This document shows positions 34,560 through 44,100 of a DNA stretch of 64,000 bases, one piece after another. The stretch lies in NCBI GenBank assembly GCA_027307115.1, contig DAHUXN010000095.1, positions 1-64,000 of the forward strand, in the 5' to 3' direction. This stretch comes from Acidobacteriota bacterium. Its GTDB lineage: Bacteria; Acidobacteriota; Terriglobia; Acidiferrales; UBA7541. The notes beneath the pieces were generated by a model. It saw nothing but the letters and a program-made list of their open reading frames with translations, did no database searches and had not been told where the DNA came from. A program made the translations under genes and the position numbers. Within the stretch, counting starts at the first letter, position 1, and every line of letters starts with the position of its first letter.

Positions 34560-35189
34560 CTACGCGCCGAGCTTCCGGCGAATTACGCCGCCCATGGCCA
34601 GCAAGCCCGTGCCAAGCAAAAGCAAGGATGCCGGTTCAGGAGTGGGTTGTTGAATCGTGATGCCCATCGAAGTCAGACCCAAATTCTTGCCGGTGGCAGA
34701 GATGTAGCTGGCCTTGATGTCCGAAGCGGCGGTCAGTGCATCGGTGCCCGGCATGGTTACGGCAAATTCGAACGTGTACGTCCCACCAGCGGGTACTGGA
34801 GCGAGCGCAAGATTCGTGGTCCCGAAGCAAACGAATCCTGAGGCAACGCCACTGCCATTGCAACCCCCGGCCGCGATCCCGCCAGCCATGAAATTCCAAG
34901 CGCTAGTTCCTCCAGGTGCCGCTAAGAGCGTCACGGAGCTTGCGATGTCGCTTCCGGTCTTGAACGCCATTGAAATTGCGTTCAGAGAACCGGTGCCTGC
35001 ACTAAAGCCGGTAGCATCCACGGTGAGGAAAACATCGTAGACATTGCCCGGCCCTGCGACAAACGTCGATGTCGCAGTGTATGTCACATTGAGAGTAGTG
35101 TCGGTCACAGAGCCAGCCTTCGCTGACGATGCGAACCCAAGGGCAAGGAGAAGTAAGCTCCCTGCCAAAATTCCCTTCAAAACCTTCAT
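34560..35189 (-). CDS. PEP-CTERM sorting-domain protein
   Basis: A 209-residue exported protein. The signal peptide is MKVLKGILAGSLLLLALGFASSAKA; a beta-rich middle region of low charge follows. The C terminus has PEPASLLLLGTGLLAMGG followed by RRK, the tripartite tag (PEP motif, helix, basic end) recognised by exosortase in polysaccharide-producing Gram-negative bacteria. The ATG at 35189 with a GGGAGGATTG ribosome site is clearly the start; sequence upstream to 35324 is not signal-like. No exosortase lies in the window. A sigma-54-like promoter lies 47 bases upstream. Confidence 0.88.
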   Translation of the reverse strand: MKVLKGILAGSLLLLALGFASSAKAGSVTDTTLNVTYTATSTFVAGPGNVYDVFLTVDATGFSAGTGSLNAISMAFKTGSDIASSVTLLAAPGGTSAWNFMAGGIAAGGCNGSGVASGFVCFGTTNLALAPVPAGGTYTFEFAVTMPGTDALTAASDIKASYISATGKNLGLTSMGITIQQPTPEPASLLLLGTGLLAMGGVIRRKLGA

Positions 35190-35235
35190 AGCCAATCCTC
35201 CCGAGATTGTACCTAGCCCAGCAACCAGACACGGG

Positions 35236-35250
35236 GCAATTTGATATCCA
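35236..35250 (-). promoter_or_regulatory. Sigma-54 (-24/-12) promoter-like element for the PEP-CTERM gene
   Basis: Read on the minus strand, TGGATATCAAATTGC has the defining GG and GC with ten bases between them, plus the TTGC of the -12 element; the -24 side is TGGAT rather than TGGCA. The predicted start leaves a leader of about 35 bases ending in a good ribosome site. Confidence 0.45.
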
Positions 35251-35462
35251 AACGATGATCCGGGCGATATTTTGTGTAACTCATTCACCCGTAGTGAATT
35301 AGCGTTTGGCAGTGGCCGTTTCAAGTACTAGACTCTACGGTTCGAGTCGCAGATGTTTGCAGTTTATGTGAACTCATGAGCTAGCTCGAATCTGTCATGA
35401 CACAAATCATGGGCCAACTGCATCATCTATCCGGGCGACATTCGATTGAGGGTAGGGAGACT

Positions 35463-36587
35463 ATGAAAATGAAATCGACAGTATTTCTAGTTGTTCTTGT
35501 GTTGCTGTGCCCGAGCTTATTTGCGGACCAGATCACCTTGAAAAACGGTGATCGGTTGACAGGCACGATTGAGAAATCCGACGCAAAGACGCTGGTGATC
35601 AGGACCGAATTCGCCGGCGAAGTCACGGTTCAGTGGGCGGCGATTGACGGCATAACGTCGACGAAGCCGCTCCACGTGGGATTGCCCGGAGGACAGATGG
35701 TTGTGGGGCCCGTGACTACGACGAGCGACGGGAAAATCGAGATTTCAACGGAGGCGACGGGGTTGGTGACGGCTTCCAAAGATTCGATTGTGGTGATCCG
35801 CTCTGATTCGGAAGAGGCCGCCTATGATGCGGCGATGGAGCGATTGCAGCATCCGCATTTGAGCGATTATTGGAGCGGAGTGCTCGACACGGGCCTGAGC
35901 CTCACTCGAGGCAATTCGGCCACGTTGTCGTACACGCTATCGGGGAAGGCGATTCGCCAGACGGATCGAGACAAGATCACGGCATACACGACTATAGTGT
36001 ATGGAAGAAATGACAATACATCTCCAAGCCAGACGATTGCGCACCAAATCCAGGGAGGAGTTCGCGGAGATATCGACATCGGCGCGAGGATGTTTGCTTT
36101 TGCGTCCACCGATTTCAACTCGAACCAACTGCAGCACCTGGATCTGCAGAACGTGATTGCGGGCGGCATCGGATACCATCTGATCAAGACCAAAAACACG
36201 ACGTTCGATGTTTTTGCCGGAGCCGGGTACAACCAGGAGTATTTCTCGTCGTACTCGTTGGTGAATCCAGCGCCGCCACCGCCGCTTCTGACGTTTGCGG
36301 CAGTCACGCAGAGGAATGCCGAGGTTGAACTCGGAGAAGAATTTGATACAAAGGTGAGCGACCGCACAAATTTTAGTGAAAACTTCACTTTTTATCCTAA
36401 TATCAGCGGGCCGAGTGGCTACCGGTATACCTTCAATTCCACGGTTGCGACAAAGATGAATAACTGGCTGGGTTGGCAGACCACGTTCACCGACAATTAT
36501 CTGAGCAATCCGCCTGTTGGAATCAAGGGGAATGACTTGTTGCTCTCGACTGGGCTACGACTGACATTCGGCAAAACGGCCCAATAG
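35463..36587 (+). CDS. DUF481 outer-membrane-type beta-barrel protein
   Basis: A 374-residue exported protein. The signal peptide MKMKSTVFLVVLVLLCPSLFA is followed by an N-terminal SH3-like strand region (DQITLKNGDRLTGTIEKSD, KTLVIRTEFAGEVTV). From about residue 130, a DUF481/YdiY-like domain with alternating strands (SGVLDTGLSLTRGNSATLSY) ends in GLRLTFG, suitable for barrel insertion. The ATG at 35463 follows AGGGAG and is preferred to 35397. DUF481 proteins are outer membrane proteins of unknown role, sometimes salt- or acid-induced. Confidence 0.8.
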   Translation: MKMKSTVFLVVLVLLCPSLFADQITLKNGDRLTGTIEKSDAKTLVIRTEFAGEVTVQWAAIDGITSTKPLHVGLPGGQMVVGPVTTTSDGKIEISTEATGLVTASKDSIVVIRSDSEEAAYDAAMERLQHPHLSDYWSGVLDTGLSLTRGNSATLSYTLSGKAIRQTDRDKITAYTTIVYGRNDNTSPSQTIAHQIQGGVRGDIDIGARMFAFASTDFNSNQLQHLDLQNVIAGGIGYHLIKTKNTTFDVFAGAGYNQEYFSSYSLVNPAPPPPLLTFAAVTQRNAEVELGEEFDTKVSDRTNFSENFTFYPNISGPSGYRYTFNSTVATKMNNWLGWQTTFTDNYLSNPPVGIKGNDLLLSTGLRLTFGKTAQ

Positions 36588-36623
36588 GGCCAGATATCTG
36601 CTGCTTTTGAAAAGGAGCCCGAT

Positions 36624-37031
36624 ATGACGAAAGGGTTTAGGCAATTTCTGCTGAGAGGCAACGTGGTGGATATGGCAGTGGGTATTGTGATTGGAGCGGC
36701 TTTCGGCAGCGTGGTCACGGGCTTTGTGAAGGACCTCCTCACGCCCCTGATCGCCGCGATTGTCAAGCAACCTGATTTTTCGGCGCTAACGTTCACGGTC
36801 AACGGCAGCAAGTTTGAGTATGGGAATTTTGTCAACGCTTTGCTGTCGTTTGTGATTATCGCGGCAGCGGTCTACTTTTTCGTGGTGGTCCCCGTCAACG
36901 CATTGGTTGCCAGATCGCGCCGGGAGCCGCCCGCAGATCCGACAACGCGCAAGTGTCCAGAATGCCTCAGCGAAATCCCGATTGCCGCGCGGCGCTGCGC
37001 ATTCTGCACGCAGGTCAGCTCCGCGCCGTAG
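36624..37031 (+). CDS. mscL: Large-conductance mechanosensitive channel with C-terminal zinc ribbon
   Basis: A 135-residue MscL. The N-terminal RQFLLRGNVVDMAVGIVIGAAF and the first helix are conserved, helix 2 is ALLSFVIIAAAVYFFVVVPVN, and the usual C-terminal bundle is replaced or extended by a zinc ribbon CPECLSEIPIAARRCAFC. MscL opens at high membrane tension to release osmolytes. The start follows a GGAG site. It begins 36 bases after the DUF481 gene and may be cotranscribed with it. Confidence 0.93.
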   Translation: MTKGFRQFLLRGNVVDMAVGIVIGAAFGSVVTGFVKDLLTPLIAAIVKQPDFSALTFTVNGSKFEYGNFVNALLSFVIIAAAVYFFVVVPVNALVARSRREPPADPTTRKCPECLSEIPIAARRCAFCTQVSSAP

Positions 37032-37054
37032 CACGAAAGGGCACGAGTTCCGCG

Positions 37055-37702
37055 TCAGCGCGAACCTTTGGTGGAAATATAGGCGTCGAGACTGTTCGTA
37101 AGCTGGTCGATACCAGCGAGCACGTCTTGGCGGAGGGCTTCGACAACGGCCGGGACGGTTTTCTTGTTTACAGGCTCATCGTGGCTGTAGGACTGGCTCC
37201 AGACGACATTTCCGGTTTTCGGCTGAAACAATTCGAGAGCGAGAGAAAAGCGGGCGACGAGGGAAGGCGAATCGACTTCTTCGAGTGAATACAAATGGCC
37301 GCGGAGAATGTAATCGCCTCGAGCGCTGCTGCCGAGGCGTCCGACGGAGCGGAATTTGCCTTTGGCGCGCAGGGATTGCGTCAGCATCGTTTCGAGCATT
37401 TCAGTGGGTACCTCAGCCCAGCGATGACTTGGGTATGTTCCCAGTTCCACGTCGCCGCTGCTGTAAACAATGGGGCTGTCGAGATAAAGATGCGAGGCGG
37501 TGATGCGTCCAATGAGGATGGTGACGGGAAGCGGTGCGTCGTTTTCCACGGAAACGGAAGGCTCAGGAACGGGCGCGGGATTCAGGGTGTAGTATTTCAC
37601 CGGCCGCGCCGCGCCGCAGTCCGCAGTGACGATAATTCCCGCGAACATCAAAAGAGAAACGAGGGCGCTGACGATTCGTTTTTGGTCGAAGGGCATATTC
37701 AT
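37055..37702 (-). CDS. ABC-transport auxiliary lipoprotein (PqiC/DUF330-like)
   Basis: A 215-residue exported protein. The N-terminal hydrophobic stretch ends in TADCGA, an imperfect lipobox. After it come KYYTLNPAP, which is typical of the family start, and SSGDVELGTYPSHRWAEVP (the tyrosine/tryptophan-rich lipid-binding region). The C terminus is helical. It belongs to the last position of the MCE lipid transport operon; its ATG overlaps the MlaD stop as ATGA. It probably sits at the outer membrane and receives or donates lipid. Confidence 0.82.
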   Translation of the reverse strand: MNMPFDQKRIVSALVSLLMFAGIIVTADCGAARPVKYYTLNPAPVPEPSVSVENDAPLPVTILIGRITASHLYLDSPIVYSSGDVELGTYPSHRWAEVPTEMLETMLTQSLRAKGKFRSVGRLGSSARGDYILRGHLYSLEEVDSPSLVARFSLALELFQPKTGNVVWSQSYSHDEPVNKKTVPAVVEALRQDVLAGIDQLTNSLDAYISTKGSR

Positions 37703-38685
37703 TTTCGCTCTTGGGGTTTGAGCGGCTTCCCGGGCACGTGCGGCGCGGGTTCGGATGCGCGAATCAAGGTATAGGGCCGCGTCTTAATGGTGTCGGTAAA
37801 TGATTTCAAGTTTTCGGTTATGTTGGTCATGTTGGCGATGATTTCATCAATGTTATCGCTATTGGTGTTCAGCGTGCTGTTGAGCTGATCGACGAGCGCG
37901 GAGGCGGACGTGAGAGTAGCGCGCATTTGTATGATTGCTTGCCGCAGGTCAGGGCGATTTTCCACCAACGTGGCGTCCACGTGCGAGAGGGCGGTATCGG
38001 CCTGATTTATGGTCTTCTTGAAATCGTCGATCAATGGCGTGAGCTTGGCGCTGGTGCTGTTGAGGTTATTCAGCGTGGAATGCAGCACGGGGCGATCTTC
38101 CGCGAGCATGCCGCGGACGTTCGCGAGGCTCGCCGCAATATTCGCGCGATTTTGAGCATCGAGAAGCCCGTTGACGCGCTTGATGGTTTCCTGCAACTCG
38201 GTGACGCGCGCATTCAGGTTTTGCAACAACTGCGTTGCTTGTGGCGCGAGATCGTTTATTTTTGCGGCGAGTTCGTCAAAACTTGCATAGTTCACCGAGG
38301 GCAAAACCGCGCCCGGGCGCGCGCGTGGAGCGGCTGCCGTGCCCGGCACGATTCCCAGGAAATTTTCACCGAGCGCTCCGAGGCTTGAGATTTTCGCCTT
38401 GCTGTCCGTCTTTACGGGCACTTCGTCGTCAACGCGAAACTTGACTTCCATGCGCGTGGGATCTTGCGGGTCGCTGCGGACAGACACTACGCGTCCGACC
38501 GGAGGGCCGCCGGCGTAACGCACTTCGGAGCCTGGTCCGAGGCCGCCGGCGTTCTTGAAGTAGGTAAGGAAAATTGGTTCAGCGCGACCGAAAACTCCGG
38601 ACAGCGAGAAAAGGGTCACCACCAGGAGACCCGCCGCCACAAGAACAAATACACCTACGAACGCGCGCTCGCGTTTGGCTTGCAA
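37699..38685 (-). CDS. mlaD: MlaD/MCE-family substrate-binding protein
   Basis: A 328-residue protein. One N-terminal transmembrane helix (VGVFVLVAAGLLVVTLFSL) is followed by a single MCE domain (about 35-120: FKNAGGLGPGSEVRYAGGPPVGRV, LGALGENFLGI). A long coiled-coil-like region extends from 130 to 290. In MlaFEDB-type transporters, hexameric MlaD forms the periplasmic lipid channel. The extended helical tail is longer than Escherichia coli MlaD and resembles MCE proteins with a periplasm-spanning needle. The 215-base gap upstream contains a miniature insertion. Confidence 0.92.
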   Translation of the reverse strand: MQAKRERAFVGVFVLVAAGLLVVTLFSLSGVFGRAEPIFLTYFKNAGGLGPGSEVRYAGGPPVGRVVSVRSDPQDPTRMEVKFRVDDEVPVKTDSKAKISSLGALGENFLGIVPGTAAAPRARPGAVLPSVNYASFDELAAKINDLAPQATQLLQNLNARVTELQETIKRVNGLLDAQNRANIAASLANVRGMLAEDRPVLHSTLNNLNSTSAKLTPLIDDFKKTINQADTALSHVDATLVENRPDLRQAIIQMRATLTSASALVDQLNSTLNTNSDNIDEIIANMTNITENLKSFTDTIKTRPYTLIRASEPAPHVPGKPLKPQERK

Positions 38686-38782
38686 TGGCGCCTCTCAAAT
38701 ATCCGCGGAAAAGCTAAATTTGGCGGTGAGCCCGCCAAGCCGGCGGAGTATAGCACGACCCACACTCGAAACGTTCAGGCGG

Positions 38783-38869
38783 CGACTTTCGAGTATTGGG
38801 TCAGTTTGAATTTTGACTCTTTGTGTCACGATCAAGAAAATCCAAACTGACCCACCACCGACTTTCGAG
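38783..38869. mobile_element. Miniature inverted-repeat element with 11-bp flanking direct repeats
   Basis: Perfect direct repeats CGACTTTCGAG (38783-38793 and 38859-38869) enclose an 18-bp inverted pair TGGGTCAGTTTGAATTTT / AAAATCCAAACTGACCCA (38797-38814, 38837-38854; one mismatch). The element between the direct repeats is 65 bases, too short to encode anything. The layout is that of a MITE with a target duplication, inserted in the mlaF-mlaD spacer. Confidence 0.7.
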
Positions 38870-38900
38870 CGCGCCGCGACAGCCACCGGTGAGAACAAAG

Positions 38901-39737
38901 CTATAAACGCAAACGCTCGGTGAGGCGGTCGAGGAAGCCCTCGTCTTCGGCAACATCCGGCTCCGGAACACGGTCGAGAAACTGACGCACGCGAGGCTGC
39001 TGGCTCGATTTCAATTCTTCGACCGTGCCGAGCGCGATGATGTTTCCCTTGTCGACCAAGATCATGCGATCGGCGATCAGGAAAGCGCTGGCGAGTTCGT
39101 GGGTGACGACGACAATGGTCATTCGGAAGGCTTTTTTCAGTTTCAGAATCAGATCGTCGATGCCGGCGGCGATGATGGGATCGAGCCCCGCGGAAGGCTC
39201 GTCGAAAAATAGAACTTCGGGATCCATGGCCAGTGCACGAGCGACTGCCGCGCGTTTTTTCATTCCGCCGCTGAGTTGCGCGGGAATGTAATCCTCATAG
39301 CCGGAGAGGCCCACTTCTTCCAACTTCAATCGCACCATTACTTCGATCGTGGAGTCGTCGAGGCGAGTATGCTCGCGAAGCGGAAGGGCGACGTTTTCTC
39401 CGACGGTCATCGAGCCAAATAGCGCGCCGCTCTGAAACGAAACGCCGAGCTTTTTCCGAAGCTCGGCCATGTCATGCGCGGAGATGCAGCACAGATTCTT
39501 GCCACGAATCCAAATCTCACCACCGGAGGGTTTTTCGAGACCCATCAAGGTGCGAAGAAGAGTGCTCTTGCCGGAGCCCGAGCCACCGAGAATGACCATC
39601 GTTTCGCCAGCGTTTACGTCAAAGGTCACGCCGTGGAGAACTTCGCGATCACTATAGCTCACGCGCAAATTGCGCACGGAGATAGCGACTCCCTCGCTGA
39701 CCGGGCCGTCCGATTCGTTTTGGCTCGACATGGTCAT
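38901..39737 (-). CDS. mlaF: MlaF-type ABC transporter ATPase
   Basis: A 278-residue ATPase of the MCE phospholipid transporter. Walker A is GGSGSGKST near residue 50, the signature is LSGGMKKRAAVARALA and Walker B is VLFFDEPSAGLDP. GALFGSMTVGENV is typical of MlaF rather than other ABC ATPases. The ATG at 39737 overlaps the MlaE stop as ATGA; the 47-codon upstream extension is not conserved. It works with MlaE (permease), MlaD and a STAS protein at the inner membrane. Confidence 0.94.
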   Translation of the reverse strand: MTMSSQNESDGPVSEGVAISVRNLRVSYSDREVLHGVTFDVNAGETMVILGGSGSGKSTLLRTLMGLEKPSGGEIWIRGKNLCCISAHDMAELRKKLGVSFQSGALFGSMTVGENVALPLREHTRLDDSTIEVMVRLKLEEVGLSGYEDYIPAQLSGGMKKRAAVARALAMDPEVLFFDEPSAGLDPIIAAGIDDLILKLKKAFRMTIVVVTHELASAFLIADRMILVDKGNIIALGTVEELKSSQQPRVRQFLDRVPEPDVAEDEGFLDRLTERLRL

Positions 39738-40606
39738 GAATGCGGTGCCGTCAGGTAAAAGAGCATAGTGAAAACCAAATCCACCAGCACGACCAGGAAG
39801 ATGGACTTCACAACGGCCGATGTCGTGGAGCGGCCTACTTGTTCGGCACCCAGGCCAGTGGAGAGTCCCTCCTGGCAACCCACTGCGGTGATCACCATGC
39901 CGAACATGACGCTTTTAATCAAGCCGGTAATGATATCGCGGAACACGAGGGCGCTGAGGGTTGTGCGAATGTAGGAGCTGAAAGTGAAGCCCGCGCCAGC
40001 GACGCCAAAGGCAGAGCCGCCGAGGACGCCCATGAAGTCGGCCCAGGTGGTGAGGCAAGGCAGCATCAAGGCCATGGCGACGAATTTAGGCGCAACGAGA
40101 AAATGAACGGGATCGAGCGCCATGGTTTGAAGCGCATCGATTTCTTCATTCACTTTCATCGTGCCAATCTCAGCGGCAAAGGCAGAGCCGGAGCGTCCAA
40201 TGACGACGATGGCGGTCATGAGGGGACCAAGTTCACGCGTCATGGAAACAGCGACCGCGTTGGCGACAAACTCCATAGCACCGAATCGGCGAAGTTCGTA
40301 GGCGGATTGAAGGGCAAGGATCGTGCCGATAAAAAAAGATATGAGGGAAAGAATAGGAATGGCGCCAACGCCGACAGCCATCGCCTGATGAATCGCGCGC
40401 TCGACGCGCATGCGCTGACCCTGGAAGGGTGCTATGACGACGGCGTGAAGCGAGCGGCCGGTCAGGATCGTGAGGTCGCCAAGGTAGGCGAGGCCGTCGA
40501 TCGTTGCTTGACCGACTGTCTCCGTGACGGACACGAGACGAATCTCAGGCTGCGGCGCCAGAAGAGACCGGCTGAACGCCGCGGACCGCCTCTTCTTCCG
40601 TGCCAT
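39734..40606 (-). CDS. mlaE: MlaE-family permease
   Basis: A 290-residue integral membrane protein with about five to six helices. Conserved are ISFFIGTILALQSAYELRRFG, the coupling-helix region GRSGSAFAAEIGTMKVNEEIDAL and PKFVAMALMLPCLT. The basic N terminus MARKKRRSAAF starts 62 bases inside the preceding STAS gene. A later start cannot be excluded, but the family often has a comparable N-terminal tail. Confidence 0.92.
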   Translation of the reverse strand: MARKKRRSAAFSRSLLAPQPEIRLVSVTETVGQATIDGLAYLGDLTILTGRSLHAVVIAPFQGQRMRVERAIHQAMAVGVGAIPILSLISFFIGTILALQSAYELRRFGAMEFVANAVAVSMTRELGPLMTAIVVIGRSGSAFAAEIGTMKVNEEIDALQTMALDPVHFLVAPKFVAMALMLPCLTTWADFMGVLGGSAFGVAGAGFTFSSYIRTTLSALVFRDIITGLIKSVMFGMVITAVGCQEGLSTGLGAEQVGRSTTSAVVKSIFLVVLVDLVFTMLFYLTAPHS

Positions 40607-40907
40607 ATACTTCGAAGACTTTGATCAGGCGCGTCAACTCGAGAACCTCTCTGGCCACGCGGCTGAGACCGAAGAGAGCGAGACCGAGCTTTGATTCCCT
40701 GGAGACCTTAAGGGCTTCGACAAGGCAAGCGACGCCCGCGCTGTCAATATATTTCACATTTGTCAGGTTCACAATCACGCGAGGAACTTTTTGTACTTTA
40801 AGCAATTCCATAAGCGTTTTGCGGAGGTCCGGAGAGTTATAGAGTGTGATGTCACCATCAACATCCACAATTGTGGCGAGGCCGCTGGGGCGCGTTGTAA
40901 TGTTCAT
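40545..40907 (-). CDS. STAS-domain protein (MlaB-like or anti-sigma-factor antagonist)
   Basis: A 120-residue single STAS domain. NVKYIDSAGVACLVEALK carries the Ser in DSAG that is phosphorylated in SpoIIAA-like proteins; MlaB proteins have a similar motif. Position as first gene of the mlaEFD operon favours the MlaB role (partner of MlaF). GGGAG precedes the ATG at 40907. Its 3' end overlaps mlaE by 62 bases, longer than usual. Confidence 0.85.
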   Translation of the reverse strand: MNITTRPSGLATIVDVDGDITLYNSPDLRKTLMELLKVQKVPRVIVNLTNVKYIDSAGVACLVEALKVSRESKLGLALFGLSRVAREVLELTRLIKVFEVYGTEEEAVRGVQPVSSGAAA

Positions 40908-41024
40908 CAATTTCTCCCACCAATGAGGATAGCAGGGACGATACGGGAAGCATACCCTGACTTGGGCGTGGCGCAAAGCGCAGAGATGAGGATCTACGAG
41001 TAGAGAGCGGAAACAAAAGAGCGC

Positions 41025-41052
41025 TTGACTTTATCTGGAGCGGACTTAGACT
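41025..41052 (+). promoter_or_regulatory. Candidate promoter of the propeller gene at 41151
   Basis: TTGACT and TAGACT are 16 bases apart, about 100 bases upstream of the ATG. The match is reasonable for a sigma-70 promoter but not decisive. Confidence 0.42.
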
Positions 41053-41150
41053 TCGGCCCGCTGATACGAAAAACGGCAGCGCCGCCGAGCGAACGGGAAG
41101 CGCATCGCAAGCAGAACTGTAACGTAAATCCTGCAGAGAAGAGAGGCAAG

Positions 41151-44100
41151 ATGCGAGTCTCGAATGTTGAATGGCGAATGATTTTGATGGCCCTGATGGG
41201 CGTGGGGTTGTGCGCCGTTACGGGATTTGCGCAGCGGCCGAACGGGAGGGGAAATCAAGATCAGTTCCGGTTCCGATTTGTGGGACCGATTGTGGGGAAT
41301 CGAGTCGCGTCGGTCGCGGGCGTCCCGGGAGATGAGAGTACGTATTACGCGGGAGCGGCGGCGGGCGGCGTTTGGAAATCGACGGACGGCGGAAACCGCT
41401 GGGTACCGGTGTTCGATAAAGAACCGGCCTCCGCGATCGGCGCGTTGGCGGTGGCGCCTTCGGATCCAGATGAGGTTTGGGCTGGGACCGGCGAAGCGTG
41501 GGCGATCCGCGACAGCGACGTAATGGGAAATGGTATTTACAAGTCTACTGACGCAGGAAAAACGTGGACGAATATGGGTCTGGGCGCAACGGGAAGAATC
41601 GGGCGCGTGGTTGTGAATCCTACGGATCCGAATACTGTTTTCGTGTGCGCTCTGGGGCGCACGACGGGACCGCAGCAGGAACGCGGCGTTTACCGGACGA
41701 CGGACGGCGGGAAAACGTGGGAGCGGGTGCTATTCGTAGACGAAAACACAGGATGCTCCGGTCTGTCGATGGATCCGCATAATTCGAGGACGCTGTTTGC
41801 AGGCACATGGCAAGTGGCTATGCATACGTGGGCCGAGCTGGGCGGCGGGCCGGGCAGCGGAGTATATGTGTCACACGATGGCGGCACAAAGTGGACGCGC
41901 ATTGAGGGCCACGGTTTGCCGAAACCGCCTGTCGGAAAAATTGACGTCGCGGTGGCGCCGACGAATTCGGAGCGTGTGTATGCGTTGATTCAGACGAAAG
42001 ACCAGGGCTCGCTGTGGAGGTCGGATGATGGCGGCGAAAATTGGCATGCGGTGAGCTACGACAGGTCTCTGACTGGACGCGCGGGTTATTACATCCGTAT
42101 CGGAGTTTCGAGCGGAAACGAAGACGAGGTTTATGTGGCGAGCAGCGGATTCCACGAGTCGGTGGACGGCGGAGAAACGTTCAAGGATGTCCCGTGGGGC
42201 GGCGACAATCACGATATCTGGATCGACCCGAAGAATCCGGATCACTTTGCGTTGACCAATGACGGCGGATTGATGATTACGACGGTGCACGGACGCGGAT
42301 TCCATCGCGTGTCGCTGCCGATCGGGCAGATGTATCACGTCACCGTGGACAACCAGGTTCCGTACTACGTCTACAGCAACATGCAGGACGATGGAAATAT
42401 GCGCGGGCCCAGTTTGGCAAGCGGCGGATATGGGTATGGCGGGCCACAAGAAGTTGGATGGGATCACGGAATGGGCGGATGCGAATCCGGCTGGACCGTT
42501 CCGGATGTTACCGATCCAAACATCGTTTGGGCGACGTGCTATGGGGACGAGGTGACGCGTTGGGACGCGAAAACGAAGATGGCGCGCTCGGTGAGCCCCT
42601 GGCTGCACACTCTCGATTCTCCGCCGAATGACACGAAGTACCGCTGCCATTGGACGCCGCCGCTGGCGATTGATCCGTTCGATCACAACACGGTTTATTA
42701 CGGCTGCCAGGTGATTTTCAAGACTGTGAATGCGGGGCAGAGCTGGACGGTTGCAAGTCCTGACCTCTCCACCCACGACCCCAGCCGGATCGTTCCGTCG
42801 GGCGGACTCGAAGGCGACAACCTGGGGCAATTCTATGGAGAAGTGGTGTTTGCGATTGCGCCGTCGCAAATTCAGAAGGGACTGATTTGGGCGGGAACGA
42901 ATGACGGACAGGTGTGGTACACGAAAGACGGCGGCGGGCACTGGAACAATGTGACCAAAAATATCTCTGGGCTCCCAGCGTGGGGAACCATTACCAGCAT
43001 CCAGCCTTCCTATTTCGATGCGGGGACGGCGTACGTCTCGGTGGATTTTCACTTGATGGACAATCGGGACCCCTTCATTTACAAGACGACGGATTTTGGG
43101 CAGAGTTGGACGAAAATCAGCGACGGATTGCCGAAGGGAGAATTGGCATACGTTCGGGTGATTGCCGAGGATCCGAACTGCAAAGGCCTCTTGTTCGCGG
43201 GCACGGGGAACGCGCTGCACTATTCGCTCGATGATGGCGCGCACTGGATGATGTTCGACAAGGGCTTGCCGCATTCCACAGTTTCGTGGGCGGTAGTGCA
43301 GAAGCAATTTCACGATCTGGTGGTGTCAACGTATGGACGCGGGCTGTACATTCTGGACGATATCTCGCCGCTCGAAGAGATGGCGAAGAACAAGTCGGAT
43401 GAGGCAGTGCGGCTGTTCGCGCCGCGGGCGGCTTACCGGTTTGTGCGGGGCGGGGGAGCTTCGATTACATACGCGTTGAAGGCGGAAGTGAAAGCGAACG
43501 CGGAGAGTAAAGCGGCAGACAAAAAAGAGGCCGCCGAAGATACGGAACAAGCCGCGGCAACGAGCGCGAACAAAGCTAAGGGTCCGGTGCAAATTGAAAT
43601 TCTCGATTCGAATGGCAAGGTGGTCCGGAAATTGAAAGGTCCCGGCAAGGCCGGAATGAATCGAGTGCAATGGGACCTACACTACGAACCTCCACGGCTG
43701 GTGGCGCTGCGGACAGCGGCTCCGGATAATCCGCACATCTGGGACGAGGTGCGGTTCCGCGATAAGGACTCGCGCCCAATCACCCACTGGGGACTTGATC
43801 CGGCGGAAGTGGGGCCGATTGTCGCGCCGGGAAAGTACACGGTGAGGCTGACAGTGAATGGAAAGAGCTACACGCAACCACTGACAATTTTGCGCGACCC
43901 GAATGTCCCGAGCAGCGATGCGGAAATTGAAGCTTCCGTAAAAACGCTGCTGCGCATACGCGACGACATCACAACTACTTCGGACATGGTGAATCAAATC
44001 GAGTGGATGCGGAAACAACTGGGCGACGTGCAGTCGATGCTGGCGGATGAAAAGACCAAAGGCGATTTGCTGAAGTCGGTGAAAGAGATGGACGAGAAGT

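Noticed and set aside
35336-35356. GGTTCGAGTC resembling a tRNA T-arm
   Set aside because: No acceptor, D or anticodon stems around it; GACTC/GAGTC is only a 5-bp hairpin.
41871-43313. 480-residue minus-strand open frame
   Set aside because: Antisense to the propeller gene, with no domain or ribosome site.
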